A program made the position numbers and the translations under genes. DNA of 64,000 nucleotides. Source: Actinomadura nitritigenes. GTDB lineage: Bacteria > Actinomycetota > Actinomycetes > Streptosporangiales > Streptosporangiaceae. Positions 1-9,220 of the stretch are shown piece after piece (position 1 is the first letter of the stretch; each line of letters starts with the position of its first letter). The notes under the pieces were generated by a model. That model saw only the letters and a program-made list of their open reading frames with translations, made no database searches and had not been told where the DNA came from. The DNA is taken from positions 1 through 64,000 of the forward strand of contig NZ_JAGEOK010000047.1 of NCBI RefSeq assembly GCF_017573545.1, read 5' to 3'.

Positions 1-4
1 GCAT

Positions 5-63
5 GAGGGCCTCCTGCGGTGTCGGCGTAGATGTCGCAATCCACACCGAACCCGGAGGCCCTC
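5..63. repeat. 10-bp inverted repeat at the left edge
   Basis: GAGGGCCTCC at 5-14 is the exact reverse complement of GGAGGCCCTC at 54-63, with a 39-base loop. It could be a long-loop terminator or the remains of an insertion-sequence end. The window is cut just upstream, so the context is unknown. Confidence 0.4.
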
Positions 64-384
64 CCTCATTCCAAGATCATCCGACCGTGTCCCCGCGTTC
101 ACAACCTCCATAGACAGAACACCTAGCCCGCGGCGGACGCCCCACCGTCCGTCAACACCGACGCCACCTCGAATACACCTGACAAGACCCTTCTCAAACA
201 CGCACTAAGGGGCGTCCTTCCAGGTCGCCACGGCGGCGATGCGCTCCTCCTTTTCCCCGACCCTGCGGAGATTCCCGGTCTCCCGGATGGTGAAGTACGT
301 GCTGCCGAGGATCTGCCCGGCCCGCAACTGCAACAGGCTGATGGTGGTCTGCGAATCGGACCGTCCCTGCCTGAGCTGCTGCTG

Positions 385-800
385 ACCGCGCCGGACTCGG
401 TCGAGTATGCGCGACAGGTTCGCCATCTACGTGTGGCGGGCGGTGACACCAAGACCGAGAGGTCGCGCCGGACGGTGAAATCCCTGGACGGGCGACGGAG
501 GCTCTGCGTAAGCACCATGCGCGGCAGGCCTCGCAACGGCTCAAAGCGGGGGAGGCGTGGCAGGACGACGGCCTGGTGCTCTCCTCGACAAGCGGCCGAC
601 CGCTGGATGTCGCCAACGTGCGGAGGGCGTTCCGGCTCATCACCAAGAAGGCGGGGACGGGGGAGACCTGGTCACCGCGGGAACTGCGTCACTCGTTCGT
701 CTCGGCCACGAGTGACGGCGGGCTGCGCATCGAGGCGATCGCCGATCTGTGCGGGCACTTCTCGCCGGCGGTCAGCGGGGAGGTCTACCGGCAGCCTCCC
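385..800 (+). pseudogene. tyrosine-type site-specific integrase, C-terminal remnant
   Basis: This is the decayed C-terminal catalytic part of a phage or element integrase (tyrosine recombinase). Pieces in different frames read VWRAV, then GGDTKTERSRRT, then ARQASQRLKAGEAWQDDG continuing into SGRPLDVANVRRAF, WSPRELRHSF and ADLCGHFS. That order matches the catalytic domain of actinomycete integrases, where RELRHSF is the second Arg-box region and GH precedes the catalytic tyrosine. At least two frame breaks are needed (near 430 and 485). The tyrosine region is only faintly recognisable as EVYRQ near 783. No N-terminal SAM-like domain is visible upstream. It is read as a dead scar of an integrated element. 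Confidence 0.65.
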
Positions 801-833
801 ATCGGCCGGTCCAGGCCTCGGCGACCGGGGCCG

Positions 834-1256
834 CTAAGCCACGCCGCTGGCCCAGTGGCAGTTCGCGCGGTTGTCGCCCCAGTACTCGCAGACCTTGACG
901 AACACGGATTTCCCGTCGGCGAAGTAGTTGGTCGCCCAAGAACGGCATTGGCCGTCGTGGGATGGATCCTGGAAGTAATAGCCGACGACGGCCTCGGGCT
1001 CGAACGGATCGTTCCCTTCGAGGTACGCCTCGATTCCCCGGCCGTCGGTCAGGTTGTCGCACACAGTGATCTTCTCGTACGAGGGGTATCCCGCAAGATC
1101 CGCATCGAAGAACACCGCGCCGCTGTGCGTTTCCGTGTACAGCCAGCCGACGTTCTCCGGGTCCGCGGCGGCCGCCGGCGATGCCGCTCCGAGAATCAGT
1201 CCCGCCGCGGCCGCCGACAGGCACAATGGGCGCGCGAATCGCGATACAGATCGCAT
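834..1256 (-). CDS. small secreted protein, function unknown
   Basis: This encodes about 140 residues and starts at ATG 1256, preceded by GGAG about 9 bases upstream. The reading frame continues upstream, but only this start puts the signal peptide at the N-terminus. The signal has a basic start (MRSVSRFARP), a hydrophobic stretch (LCLSAAAAGLILGAA) and an AAA-type cleavage region before ADPENVG. The mature part of about 110 residues is acidic, aromatic-rich and has four cysteines (VCDN, QCRSW, KVCEYW, NCHW), which suggests two disulfides in an exported protein. No family was recognised. Confidence 0.6.
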   Translation of the reverse strand: MRSVSRFARPLCLSAAAAGLILGAASPAAAADPENVGWLYTETHSGAVFFDADLAGYPSYEKITVCDNLTDGRGIEAYLEGNDPFEPEAVVGYYFQDPSHDGQCRSWATNYFADGKSVFVKVCEYWGDNRANCHWASGVA

Positions 1257-1682
1257 GCGGAGATCTCCGATCCGGTCACTTCGGCCACGACCGACGTGAC
1301 CGGATCGCATGCTATTGAACAAGATCGACATGTGTCCACGGCCGCCAGGCAAGGGCACTGGCCGGAACTGGAAGACCACGGTCACCACGTGGTGAGTTTG
1401 CCCGGCCCTGTGGAGCCACACCTTGAAGAGGTGGCCGAGGTCCTACCGGGAAGTCTTTTCGGCGAGCGCCTCGTAGTCCTCGGTGATGCCGTTGCCGTAC
1501 TTCCTGTCCGCCGTCCACCTTCGGGTCAGGCGCAATCGAGGCCACCGCACCGGCGACGTCCCTGGCCTCACCCGCCGGCGCGCAAGGTTGCCGCGGGTGG
1601 ACGACTGCGTGCGGGCGCCACCCAGATCGGCCAGTGAATCGGGACGGCGCTCCGCGGCGACCACCTGTGGAATCGTCCGCCC
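1257..1682. other. intergenic, no convincing gene
   Basis: About 425 bases lie between two leftward genes. A short leftward frame at 1443-1664 ends in GNGITEDYEALAEKTSR but has no ribosome binding site and no recognisable family, so I do not call it. Confidence 0.3.
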
Positions 1683-2219
1683 TCAGTCGATCATGAACCA
1701 GTTGCCGTGCCGGTACGACAGCGTCACACCGCCGAGGTCGTGTTCGGTGAACCTCGCGGTGGAGACCACGGCACGCGTCGGGATGTGCACGTCTCCGTTG
1801 GCCCGCCTCGTCACCCTCGTCTTGTTGATGGTGGCGCTCCGCAGTGCGCTCAACTGCGTGTCGGAGAACATGGTCCGCATGATGGCGAAGGTGGTCTGGC
1901 ATTTCCCGAAGCCCTCGGCCTCGGCCTTCTTTGCCGCCGGCCCGGCAATGGCGCACACGGTCTTCAGGTCGCCTCGGCTCAGCGCGTGCAGAACGGTCAC
2001 GTAACGCGCGATCGCGGCCTCGGTGGTCTTGGGCACCGTGGTCGAGGAGGGCAACGGAGCTGACGGGCTGGGCGCCGAGGGTGTGGAACTCGCGACCGGC
2101 GGGCCGGCCTTCGGGTCGGACGTGGCGTCGGTCTTCGCCTTGTCCTGGCACGCGGACGCGGCGAGGGAGGCGGCGAGGGCCAGCACGCTGGCGCCGAGAC
2201 GTATGGCGGGTCTGCTCAC
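1683..2219 (-). CDS. putative lipoprotein
   Basis: The product is a 178-residue putative lipoprotein. The GTG start at 2219 is chosen because AAAGGA sits five to six bases upstream and because it places a lipoprotein signal at the N-terminus: VSRPAIRL, a hydrophobic core, then the lipobox-like ASAC with the cysteine near residue 21. A Ser/Thr/Pro-rich linker (about residues 35-65) follows, then a roughly 110-residue domain beginning AAIARYVTVLHAL and ending SYRHGNWFMID. The overall shape resembles small actinobacterial lipoproteins with an NTF2/DUF4878-like tail, but the family is not established here. It is probably anchored on the outer face of the membrane. The neighbouring small secreted gene is on the same strand but too far away to assume an operon. 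Confidence 0.65.
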   Translation of the reverse strand: MSRPAIRLGASVLALAASLAASACQDKAKTDATSDPKAGPPVASSTPSAPSPSAPLPSSTTVPKTTEAAIARYVTVLHALSRGDLKTVCAIAGPAAKKAEAEGFGKCQTTFAIMRTMFSDTQLSALRSATINKTRVTRRANGDVHIPTRAVVSTARFTEHDLGGVTLSYRHGNWFMID

Positions 2220-3018
2220 GACGATCCTTTGCGGCCGGTTTTCGGGCAGACCAAAGGTAGCCGGATTTCCGTGCCGGTTATCGGGCTTCGGCCGATTCCC
2301 CTGACCTCCTCGCTCAGGCCGCTCAGACCGAGCAGCGTTTGGCTCCATCCGCTCGCCGACGGGTCGGCAGCAATCCCATGCACCGGCCTGCTCGGTGCCG
2401 GTCTCAGCGGCACCGGTCTCAGCGGGTCGAGCGAGGCGGCGCCAGTGCCTCCCGCCCCATGATGATTCGGGAGCATCACGGGGCGGCCCCCGAAGCACAG
2501 CCATCCGATGCACCGCAACGTGCCTCCATTTTAGGTCTTGCCATTAATCCTTTTTGGAGAACGCCGAAATGGTGCATTTGGAATATGGTCAGTTGTCCGG
2601 GTTATCGGGTCGTCCATGAGAGACATAGAAGGACCGCTTGATCTCGCCGATGCCGTGTGGCGCAAGGGTCTTCGAAGCAACTCTTCCGGCAACTGTGTTG
2701 AGGTCACTTTCCTGCGGTCGCATGTCTGGATAAGGGACAGCCGAGCGCCACTGGGCCCAGTGATGGTTTTGTCTCCCCGCGGTTGGGCGAGGTTCGCCGG
2801 CGCAGTGAAGTGCGGCGCACACGATCCGGCCTGAAAAGGCTGGCCGTCTCGTCGTGGAGGACCCGAGCCGGGGGCGCCGCACAGTCAATTGGGGCGCGCG
2901 GTGTGTGGGCGGCTTATCCCCGGCCTCGTGCCCGGCAGTGGCCGAGCAGGGACCGGCCCTCGTGACCTCCGACGGTCAGTAGCGACGAGGCTTCATGCAC
3001 CTCGAAAAGCTGCGTGCT
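2220..3018. other. intergenic, about 800 bases without a supported gene
   Basis: No open frame here has a convincing start or a recognisable protein. A visibly AT-richer patch lies around 2530-2600, beyond the lipoprotein start. It may hold promoter elements or old foreign sequence. Confidence 0.3.
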
Positions 3019-3483
3019 TCAAGTGGCGGGCTTGGTCTCGGGCCGCGGGGTCTGCTCGATCAAGATGGCCGTCGCGCGTTCGAGCAGTTCGCAGAAGGCG
3101 GCGTGTTCGGCGGATGTGAACGCGTCGGTGAGCGCACGCTCCAGCACGATCACCTCCTGGTAGGCGCGGTCCAGCAGCTCGCGGCCCATCCCGGTAGGGG
3201 TGGCGATCATCACCTTGGCGTGCACCGGGGACGGCTCGCGGGTGATGAGGTTCTTGTTCTGCAGGCCCGTGAGCACGGTGGCCATGGTCTGCTGGGTGAC
3301 GCCGCACGCACGGGCGAGCTGGGCGCCGGACATGCCGCCTTCACGGGCGAGCGTCAGCAGCACCGTGTACTGCGTCATGGTGAGCCCGTGCCCGCGCAGC
3401 ACCGCCTCGTGGTGCCCCATCAGTGCCTGCTCGGTGCGCCTGATCCGGGTGCACAGATACTCCTCGACCGGGATCTCCGCCAT
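3019..3483 (-). CDS. MarR family transcriptional regulator
   Basis: This is a 154-residue MarR regulator, the usual length for the family. The winged helix runs through the middle: LTMTQYTVLLTLAREGGMSG, then LARACGVTQQTMATVLTGLQ as the recognition-helix region, then the wing with LITREPSPVHAKVM. ATG 3483 is used; GGTGGGAG lies just upstream, and an in-frame GTG nine bases earlier is an alternative. It is divergent from an MDR oxidoreductase, with about 100 bases between them holding two related palindromes. MarR proteins usually repress the divergent enzyme and themselves until a small ligand binds, so autoregulation and control of the 3586 gene are inferred. Confidence 0.9.
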   Translation of the reverse strand: MAEIPVEEYLCTRIRRTEQALMGHHEAVLRGHGLTMTQYTVLLTLAREGGMSGAQLARACGVTQQTMATVLTGLQNKNLITREPSPVHAKVMIATPTGMGRELLDRAYQEVIVLERALTDAFTSAEHAAFCELLERATAILIEQTPRPETKPAT

Positions 3484-3501
3484 CACTCCCACCACCTTCG
3501 C

Positions 3502-3527
3502 AGGATGCTGAGTTGACTCAGCATCCT
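3502..3527. promoter_or_regulatory. palindromic MarR operator, site 1
   Basis: AGGATGCTGAGT and ACTCAGCATCCT form a perfect 12-bp-arm palindrome with a 2-base centre, starting 19 bases upstream of the marR start codon. The position and symmetry fit autorepression by the adjacent MarR protein. Confidence 0.75.
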
Positions 3528-3553
3528 GATACTGATTACGGTCCTTGAGTGTC

Positions 3554-3577
3554 AGGATACTGAGACGACTCAGGAGA
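3554..3577. promoter_or_regulatory. second, imperfect copy of the MarR operator
   Basis: AGGATACTGAGA-CG-ACTCAGGA repeats the core of site 1 (CTGAGN-N2-CTCAG). It overlaps the AGGAG ribosome binding site of the oxidoreductase gene at 3586, so a bound regulator could block that gene. Confidence 0.65.
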
Positions 3578-3585
3578 TTGTCATC

Positions 3586-4533
3586 ATGCAGGCTGTCGTG
3601 CTCGACACCGACGACCAGTTCCACCTCACCGACATCGACGAGCCCACCCCCGGCCCCGGCCAGGTGGCCATCCGGGTCGCCTACGCCGGGATCCAGTACG
3701 GCGACGTGCTGGTCCGCAACGGCCACTTCCCCGTGCCACGCCCGTTCGTCCCCGGCTTCGAGGCCGCCGGGCACATCGTCGCGGTCGGCGACGGCATCGA
3801 CCCGGCCCGCATCGGCACACCGGTCACCGCGCTGACCAGCGCCGGCGCCTACGCCGAAGTCGTCATCGCACCCGCCGTGCTCACCCTTGAGGCCACCGGC
3901 CTGGACCCGCGGGTCGCCGCGGGCTTCGGCTGGGTCACCCCCACCGCCTTCGACCTGATCAACACCGTGACCCGCGTCCGGCCCGGTGACAGCGTGCTCA
4001 TCCACGCCGCCGCAGGCGGCGTCGGCACCCTGGCCGCCCAGTTCGCCAAGGCCGCCGGAGCCGCCACCATCGTCGGCGTCGTCGGCAACCACGACCAGGC
4101 CGGCTACGCCGCACCGTTCGGCTACGACCGGGTGCTGGTCCGCGAGCAGTTCCCCGACGCACTCGCCGACGACCACTTCGACGTGATCCTCGACCCCATC
4201 GGCGGCCCCACCCGGCACGCCAACCTGGAACGCCTCGCCCCCCACGGCCGGCTGGCCGTCTACGGCAACATCGCCACCTTCGAACCGGTCGAAGTCTCCG
4301 CCAACGACCTGCTCATGAACGGCAAGTCCCTCCTGACCTACAACAGCAACCTGCTCAGCGAAACCCACCCCGAACGCCTCGCCGCCAGCGCCCAGCAGGC
4401 ACTCAAGCTCCTGACCGACGGCCAGGTCCGTATCGACATCACCGCCCAATACGAGCCGGCCGAGCTCGACACCGCCATTCAGCGACTCGCCGATGGCGCG
4501 ACCCGCGGCAAGAGCATCCTCCAGATCGCCTGA
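3586..4533 (+). CDS. zinc-free MDR-type NADPH:quinone oxidoreductase-like protein
   Basis: This is a 315-residue medium-chain reductase. The N-terminal GroES-like fold (residues 1-120) contains PGPGQVAIRV and GFEAAGHIVAVGDG. The nucleotide-binding Rossmann fold starts near residue 138 with HAAAGGVGTLAAQFAK, the usual NADPH loop. No cysteine cluster for structural zinc is visible, so it belongs with the quinone-reductase branch that reduces quinones, enones or similar electrophiles with NADPH in the cytoplasm. The start ATG has AGGAG upstream inside operator site 2. It is divergent from marR and probably derepressed by the ligand it detoxifies (inference). A strong hairpin follows the stop codon. 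Confidence 0.85.
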   Translation: MQAVVLDTDDQFHLTDIDEPTPGPGQVAIRVAYAGIQYGDVLVRNGHFPVPRPFVPGFEAAGHIVAVGDGIDPARIGTPVTALTSAGAYAEVVIAPAVLTLEATGLDPRVAAGFGWVTPTAFDLINTVTRVRPGDSVLIHAAAGGVGTLAAQFAKAAGAATIVGVVGNHDQAGYAAPFGYDRVLVREQFPDALADDHFDVILDPIGGPTRHANLERLAPHGRLAVYGNIATFEPVEVSANDLLMNGKSLLTYNSNLLSETHPERLAASAQQALKLLTDGQVRIDITAQYEPAELDTAIQRLADGATRGKSILQIA

Positions 4534-4556
4534 CCACGACCCGCAGGCACGCCGGC

Positions 4557-4597
4557 CTGGAAGGCCGCCTCCCACCGACCCGGAGGCGACCTTCCAG
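4557..4597 (+). terminator. hairpin terminator after the oxidoreductase
   Basis: CTGGAAGG-C-CGCCTCC pairs with GGAGGCG-A-CCTTCCAG: a stem of about 16 bp with one mismatch and a 9-base loop, beginning 24 bases after the stop. It has no T-run, which is common in high-GC actinomycetes. Confidence 0.65.
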
Positions 4598-4649
4598 CAC
4601 AACACCACGCGTCGACGAACGAGCCCCGCCTACTACAAGAGACCGTTGC

Positions 4650-4830
4650 CTATCGAGCGCGACCAGGCTGGGATCGGTCACATACTCGGCCCAAGGCCAG
4701 TTTGGGGATCTGCTCCCTGAAGTAGTCGTCCAGCTCGTTCACCAGCTTTGTGGCCACGGTGTACTTGACGCGGAAGCCTTTCATCGCTGCTTCGGTGCCC
4801 AGGGTGATCAGCGGTGTGATTCGCCGGTCC
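4650..4830 (-). pseudogene. IstB-like (IS21 helper ATPase) fragment
   Basis: On the minus strand the sequence reads ITLGTEAAMKGFRVKYTVATKLVNEL followed by QIPK and LGRV. This matches the segment of IstB-type ATPases that reads KGYRVKYT-ASKLVNEL before the Walker B strand. Both the Walker A region and the DELGY region are missing, so only a short internal piece survives next to the LAL regulator. There is no start or ribosome binding site of its own. Confidence 0.5.
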
Positions 4831-4855
4831 CGCTGTCGCCGACCGGCCGGCACGC

Positions 4856-7684
4856 TCAGCCCGCCGGTCCGGCGGCGGCGTCGGCGGCGAGCACGGTCGC
4901 GAGCTCGGTCCGCGAGGCGATGCCGCGCTTCGCGAAGACCTTGCGCAGGTGATACTCGACCGTGCGCGGGCTCATGAACAGCCTGCCGCCGATCTCGGGA
5001 TTGGTCAGGCCCGTGCTGGCGAGACGTGCGATCTGCAGCTCTCGCGGGGTCAGGTCGCCGTCGGCCTCGGCGCTTCTCCTGCGCGCGGTCTCGCCCGTCG
5101 CCCGCAGCTCCCGTGCGGCGCGCTCGGCGAACGCCTCCATGCCCATCGCGGTGAACATCCCATGCGCGTCGCGCAGGTGGTCGCGCGCTTCGAGCCGGCG
5201 CCGCTCGCGGCGAAGCCATTCGCCGTACAGCAGGTGGGCGCGGGCCGTCTCCGAGCGCAGCCGGGTGCGGCCGAGCCGGTCGATCGCCTCGCCGTAGAGG
5301 GCCTCCGCCTCGTCGCCGTGGCCGACGAGCGCTCGTGAGCGGGCCGCGATTCCCCGCGCCCAGTCCGTCTCGCTCGCCTCTGCGGTCTCCATCAGCTGCC
5401 CGAGTGCCCTTGCGGCGAGTCGCGCGTCTCCGCAACGGACGGCCGCCTCGACCAGTTCGGTCGGCGCCCACTGGGGCGCGACGCCCGGTGCCGGAGGGGC
5501 CGCGCCGGCCTGCCGGGCGGCGTCCCGAGCCTTCTCGTACCGCCCCAGACCGTTGTAGAGCACGGCGCTCGTCCACTGAACCACGCTCAGACCCACGCCC
5601 TCGCCCCGCGACGTCGCCTCGCTGACGGCCGCCGCCCTCAGCTCCTCGACCTCCGCTTCGCGGCCTCGCCACGCGGCGAGAGCGAGAGCACCGTAGTTCG
5701 TGATCTGCATCCCGGTCGCCGCGGTGAGGGTGTCCACCTCCACGCTGAGCGTCGTCGCCTCGGCCAGGTCACCTTCGAAGAGGCGCATCATGATGCGCGA
5801 GCTCAGGGCGAGAGGCAGCACCGCGAGGGCGCCGGTCTCCCGTGCCAGACGGACGTGGCGGTCGGTCAGCGACCGGCCCGCCTCGTCGTCCCACCGGGCC
5901 ATGGCCGTGATGAACGCGAGCCACAGCCAGCGCAGTTCTTCCTCCGCGGAGACGTCCTCGCTCAGGAAGGCGTGCAGCGCCCGCCTCATCGCCGGGGCCG
6001 CCGCCGTCGCGTTCTCGGTGAACAGCACGGCCAAGGCGTCCAGGAGGAGATCGGCGGCCCGGCAGGGCGCCGGCGGACGCGGCGCGGCACGGGCCGCCGC
6101 GGCGATCTCCAGCAGGCCGCTGCCCTGCGCCAGGCGGCCGGCGAACATCACGGCGGACAGGGCCTGGAGGTAGGTGTCACGCGCCAGCGGCAGGTCCAGC
6201 GGCTCCAGTTGCTTGGCGGCATCGAGGAGCAGGGGCGGAGCCAGGCTGCCGTGGTGCGCGGAGAACTCGATCTCAGCGTGCAGCAGGGTCGCCCGGGCGC
6301 GCTGCCGCTCGTCGAGCGGCCCCGCCTGGGCCGCGGCCAGCAGCCTTCGGGCGGCTTCGGCCGCGCCGGCCTCCTGCTGGGCGTGGGCGGCGGTCAGGGC
6401 GCGCTCGGCGCGGCGCGCGGGATCGGGGGTGAGCGTGACGGCGCGCTGCATGAAGGCCGCCGCCGCGGCCAGGCCGCCGCGCGCCTGCGCATGCCCGGCC
6501 GAGCGTTCGAGTTCCGCGGCGATCTCCTCGTCGGGCTCGGCGGTCGTGTGCGCACGATGCCAGGCACGGCGTTCCGGATGGGCGCGGGCGTCGGTAGCGT
6601 CCGCCAGCGCCGCGTGCGCGCCCAGCCGTTCCTCCGCCGTCGCGGCCCGGTAGACCGCCGAGCGCACCAGCGGATGCCGGAAGCGGATCAGGGTGCCGAA
6701 CTGGATCAGATGGTCCGCGGCGGCGGCGGCCCCGGTGCCGTCGGTGATGCCCATCCCGGAGGCCGCCCGCCAGACCAGTGCCGCGTCGCCGAGCGGCTCG
6801 GCGGCGGCCAGCAGCAGCAGCCGCCGCGTGGCCGAGGGCAACCGCTCCAGCTGCCGCTGGTAACCGTCCTCGATGCGGTGGGAGAGCGTTCGCGTCCCGG
6901 GGAGCCCGAAGCCGCCCGCCAGTTCCGCGGGGGTCGAGCCGAGCGGCAGCTCCAGTAGGGCCAGCGGGTTGCCGCGGGCCTCGGCGATGATCTGGTCGCG
7001 CACCCTCTCGTCCAGCGGACCCGGTATCGCCCGCCGCAGCAGCTCCCGCGCGTCACGGTCGCCCAGGCCCCGCAGCTCCATCTCCGGAAGCCCCCACCCG
7101 CCGGGGGACTCCACGTCGTGCTCCGCGCCCTCCTCCGCGTCGCGGACCGCGAACACGCAGGCCACCGACTCTGTGCCCAGGCGGCGCGCCACGAACGCCA
7201 GGAGCTGCGCGGAAGCCTTGTCCAGCCACTGGACATCGTCGACCACGCACACGAGCGGACGACTCTCCGCCGTCGCGGCGAACAGGCCGAGCACGGCCAG
7301 GCCCAGCAGGAAGCGGTCCGGCGGCGGCCCGCTGCGCAGGCCGAACGCCGTGCTCAGCGCATCGCGCTGCGGCTCCGGCAGCCTGCCGAGCAGGTCCAGC
7401 ATCGGCGCGCACAACTGGTGCACGGCCGCGAAGGCGAGTTCCATCTCCGACTGGACCCCCGCGGCGCGCACCACGCGGCAGCCGTCGGCCCGCCGCTCCA
7501 GGTGCTCCAGCAGCGCCGACTTGCCCGTCCCCGGCTCCCCACGGATCATCAGCGACCGGCTCTCCCCGGCGCGCACGGCGTCCACCAGCCGATCGAGCGC
7601 CTCGCACTCCGCACGCCGCCCCAGCAGCCCGGACCGCTGCGGCCATGCGGAAGGACGCGGGCCGGTCGGATCGGTCGACGACAT
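4856..7684 (-). CDS. LAL-type LuxR family transcriptional regulator with AAA-like ATPase
   Basis: This is a 942-residue large ATP-binding LuxR regulator. The N-terminal NTPase carries Walker A GEPGTGKS (about 49-56) and Walker B PLVCVVDDVQWLD (about 143-155). A long TPR-like helical middle follows. The C-terminal LuxR helix-turn-helix (about 880-935) reads LTPRELQIARLASTGLTN and SPRTVEYHLRKVFAKRGI. The ATG at 7684 has GGAGG four bases upstream. The length (900-1000) is normal for the family. LAL proteins usually activate carbohydrate-use or secondary-metabolite genes; the target cannot be read here. The leftward flavoprotein/esterase operon upstream begins at 10966 and ends about 110 bases away on the same strand, so local control is possible but unproved. 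Confidence 0.9.
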   Translation of the reverse strand: MSSTDPTGPRPSAWPQRSGLLGRRAECEALDRLVDAVRAGESRSLMIRGEPGTGKSALLEHLERRADGCRVVRAAGVQSEMELAFAAVHQLCAPMLDLLGRLPEPQRDALSTAFGLRSGPPPDRFLLGLAVLGLFAATAESRPLVCVVDDVQWLDKASAQLLAFVARRLGTESVACVFAVRDAEEGAEHDVESPGGWGLPEMELRGLGDRDARELLRRAIPGPLDERVRDQIIAEARGNPLALLELPLGSTPAELAGGFGLPGTRTLSHRIEDGYQRQLERLPSATRRLLLLAAAEPLGDAALVWRAASGMGITDGTGAAAAADHLIQFGTLIRFRHPLVRSAVYRAATAEERLGAHAALADATDARAHPERRAWHRAHTTAEPDEEIAAELERSAGHAQARGGLAAAAAFMQRAVTLTPDPARRAERALTAAHAQQEAGAAEAARRLLAAAQAGPLDERQRARATLLHAEIEFSAHHGSLAPPLLLDAAKQLEPLDLPLARDTYLQALSAVMFAGRLAQGSGLLEIAAAARAAPRPPAPCRAADLLLDALAVLFTENATAAAPAMRRALHAFLSEDVSAEEELRWLWLAFITAMARWDDEAGRSLTDRHVRLARETGALAVLPLALSSRIMMRLFEGDLAEATTLSVEVDTLTAATGMQITNYGALALAAWRGREAEVEELRAAAVSEATSRGEGVGLSVVQWTSAVLYNGLGRYEKARDAARQAGAAPPAPGVAPQWAPTELVEAAVRCGDARLAARALGQLMETAEASETDWARGIAARSRALVGHGDEAEALYGEAIDRLGRTRLRSETARAHLLYGEWLRRERRRLEARDHLRDAHGMFTAMGMEAFAERAARELRATGETARRRSAEADGDLTPRELQIARLASTGLTNPEIGGRLFMSPRTVEYHLRKVFAKRGIASRTELATVLAADAAAGPAG

Positions 7685-7792
7685 CCCACCTCCGTCCGCA
7701 GGGGGTCGCTGACGCCACTCTACGGTTACGAACGGTGGTCTGCCCAGGTCGGGGCGGGTGTGCCCGGAATGCGGGTGGAGGCGAGCCCGCCG

Positions 7793-9178
7793 TCAGTCGT
7801 CAGCCGGGCCCGCGAAGAGCATGGCGAGCCCTTCGGACATGGTTGGGTGGGTGATCATCATGTCCCGGAGGGCGGTGCAGGGCAGGCCGGCGAGCATCGC
7901 GGTCTGCACGGTGGTGATGACCTCGCCGGTCTCCGGCCCGAGCAGCGTCGCGCCCAGGATGCGGTTCGTGTCCGCGTGGACGACGGCCTTCCACAGCCCC
8001 CGCGTCTCCCCGGTCGTGCGCGCGCGGGGAATGGCCGACACGGGCAGGCGGGCGATCTTCACGGGGTGGCCGAGCCGCCGGGCCTCCTCCTCGGTGAGGC
8101 CCACGTGGGCGAGGTCCAGGCTGAGGAACGTCGTGCGTGGCACCAGCCGGCCCTTGGAGGACCTGGAGCCGCCCCCCAGGTTCTCCTTGAGGATCCGGTA
8201 GTCGTCGAGGGAGGCGTGGGTGAACTGCGGGCTTCCGGCCACGTCGCCCGCCGCCCAGGTGTGCGGCGCGGTCGTGGCCAGGTGCTCGTCGACGTCGACG
8301 AACCCGGCGGCGGTGACCGCAACGCCCGCCCGCGGCAGATCGAGCTCCTCCGTGACCGGCTGCCGTCCCACGGCGACCAGCACGTCGTCACCGGCCAGTT
8401 CCAGGCCGTCCTCCAGCACCACGGTCACCTCCCCGCCGGCGTCACGGCCGACGCGCGCGACCTCGCGCTCGAGCAGGACGGTGACCCCGTGGCCGGACAG
8501 CAGGTCCCGCACCGCCGCCGCGATCTCGGCGTCCTCACGCGGCAGCAGCCGGGAATGCCGGCTCACCACGGTGACCCGGCTGCCGAACGCGGCGAACATG
8601 TCGGCGAACTCCAGGCCGATGGGCCCGTCACCCAGCACGATCAGCCGGCCGGGGATCGACTCCAACCGCAGCAGGCTCTCGCTCGTCAGCGCCCCGGCCG
8701 CGTCCAGTCCCGGGATGGCGGGGAGGCGCGGCCGCGTGCCGGTGTTGATGACCGTGTCGGCGCCGCGCAGCACCCGCCTGCCGCCGTCGCTCAGCCGGAC
8801 GTCGACCGTGCGCTCGGCGACGAACCGCGCTTGCCCGATCACCAGGTCCATGCCCGAGTCGAGGAACTGCTTGTGGTTGAGCGCGACCATCCCGTCGACG
8901 ACATCGCTCTTGTGCGCCCGCAGCAGGTCGACGTCGGCCTCCGCACCGTCCACGATGAGCCCGAGTTCGCGGCCGCGGTCCAGCGTCCTGCGGGCGCGGG
9001 CGCTCGCGACGAGGGCCTTGGTCGGGATGCACGCGACATTGATGCACGTGCCCCCGATCATGCCCCGCTCCACCATCGCCACCCGGGCGCCGCTCCGCGC
9101 CCGGTCCATGGCGAGCGTCTTGCCGGCCTTGCCGCCGCCCACGACGAGAAGGTCGAAGTCCTCTGTCGGCGGTGCCAT
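7793..9178 (-). CDS. class I pyridine nucleotide-disulfide oxidoreductase (MerA/Lpd-like)
   Basis: This is a 461-residue FAD-dependent two-domain reductase. The dinucleotide fold GGGKAGKT lies near residues 14-21. The redox-active pair is GGTCINVACIP (Cys45 and Cys50). A second NAD(P)H fold reads VLGDGPIGLEFA. The C-terminal interface HPT motif (THPTMSEGL) supplies the catalytic histidine of the family. ATG 9178 is preferred over an earlier in-frame start because GGGAGGA sits four bases ahead. No N-terminal heavy-metal domain and no C-terminal CC pair are present, so a mercuric-reductase role is not supported; the substrate is unknown. It is the last gene of a leftward operon after two alpha/beta hydrolases. 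Confidence 0.88.
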   Translation of the reverse strand: MAPPTEDFDLLVVGGGKAGKTLAMDRARSGARVAMVERGMIGGTCINVACIPTKALVASARARRTLDRGRELGLIVDGAEADVDLLRAHKSDVVDGMVALNHKQFLDSGMDLVIGQARFVAERTVDVRLSDGGRRVLRGADTVINTGTRPRLPAIPGLDAAGALTSESLLRLESIPGRLIVLGDGPIGLEFADMFAAFGSRVTVVSRHSRLLPREDAEIAAAVRDLLSGHGVTVLLEREVARVGRDAGGEVTVVLEDGLELAGDDVLVAVGRQPVTEELDLPRAGVAVTAAGFVDVDEHLATTAPHTWAAGDVAGSPQFTHASLDDYRILKENLGGGSRSSKGRLVPRTTFLSLDLAHVGLTEEEARRLGHPVKIARLPVSAIPRARTTGETRGLWKAVVHADTNRILGATLLGPETGEVITTVQTAMLAGLPCTALRDMMITHPTMSEGLAMLFAGPADD

Positions 9179-9220
9179 CCGTTCCTCCCTCATGGCTCGG
9201 TCCGGGCTCCCGCGCCCGTA

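Noticed and set aside
7793..9178. Mercuric reductase
   Set aside because: The disulfide-reductase core is clear, but the C-terminal CC pair and N-terminal metal domain are missing and no other mer gene is near.
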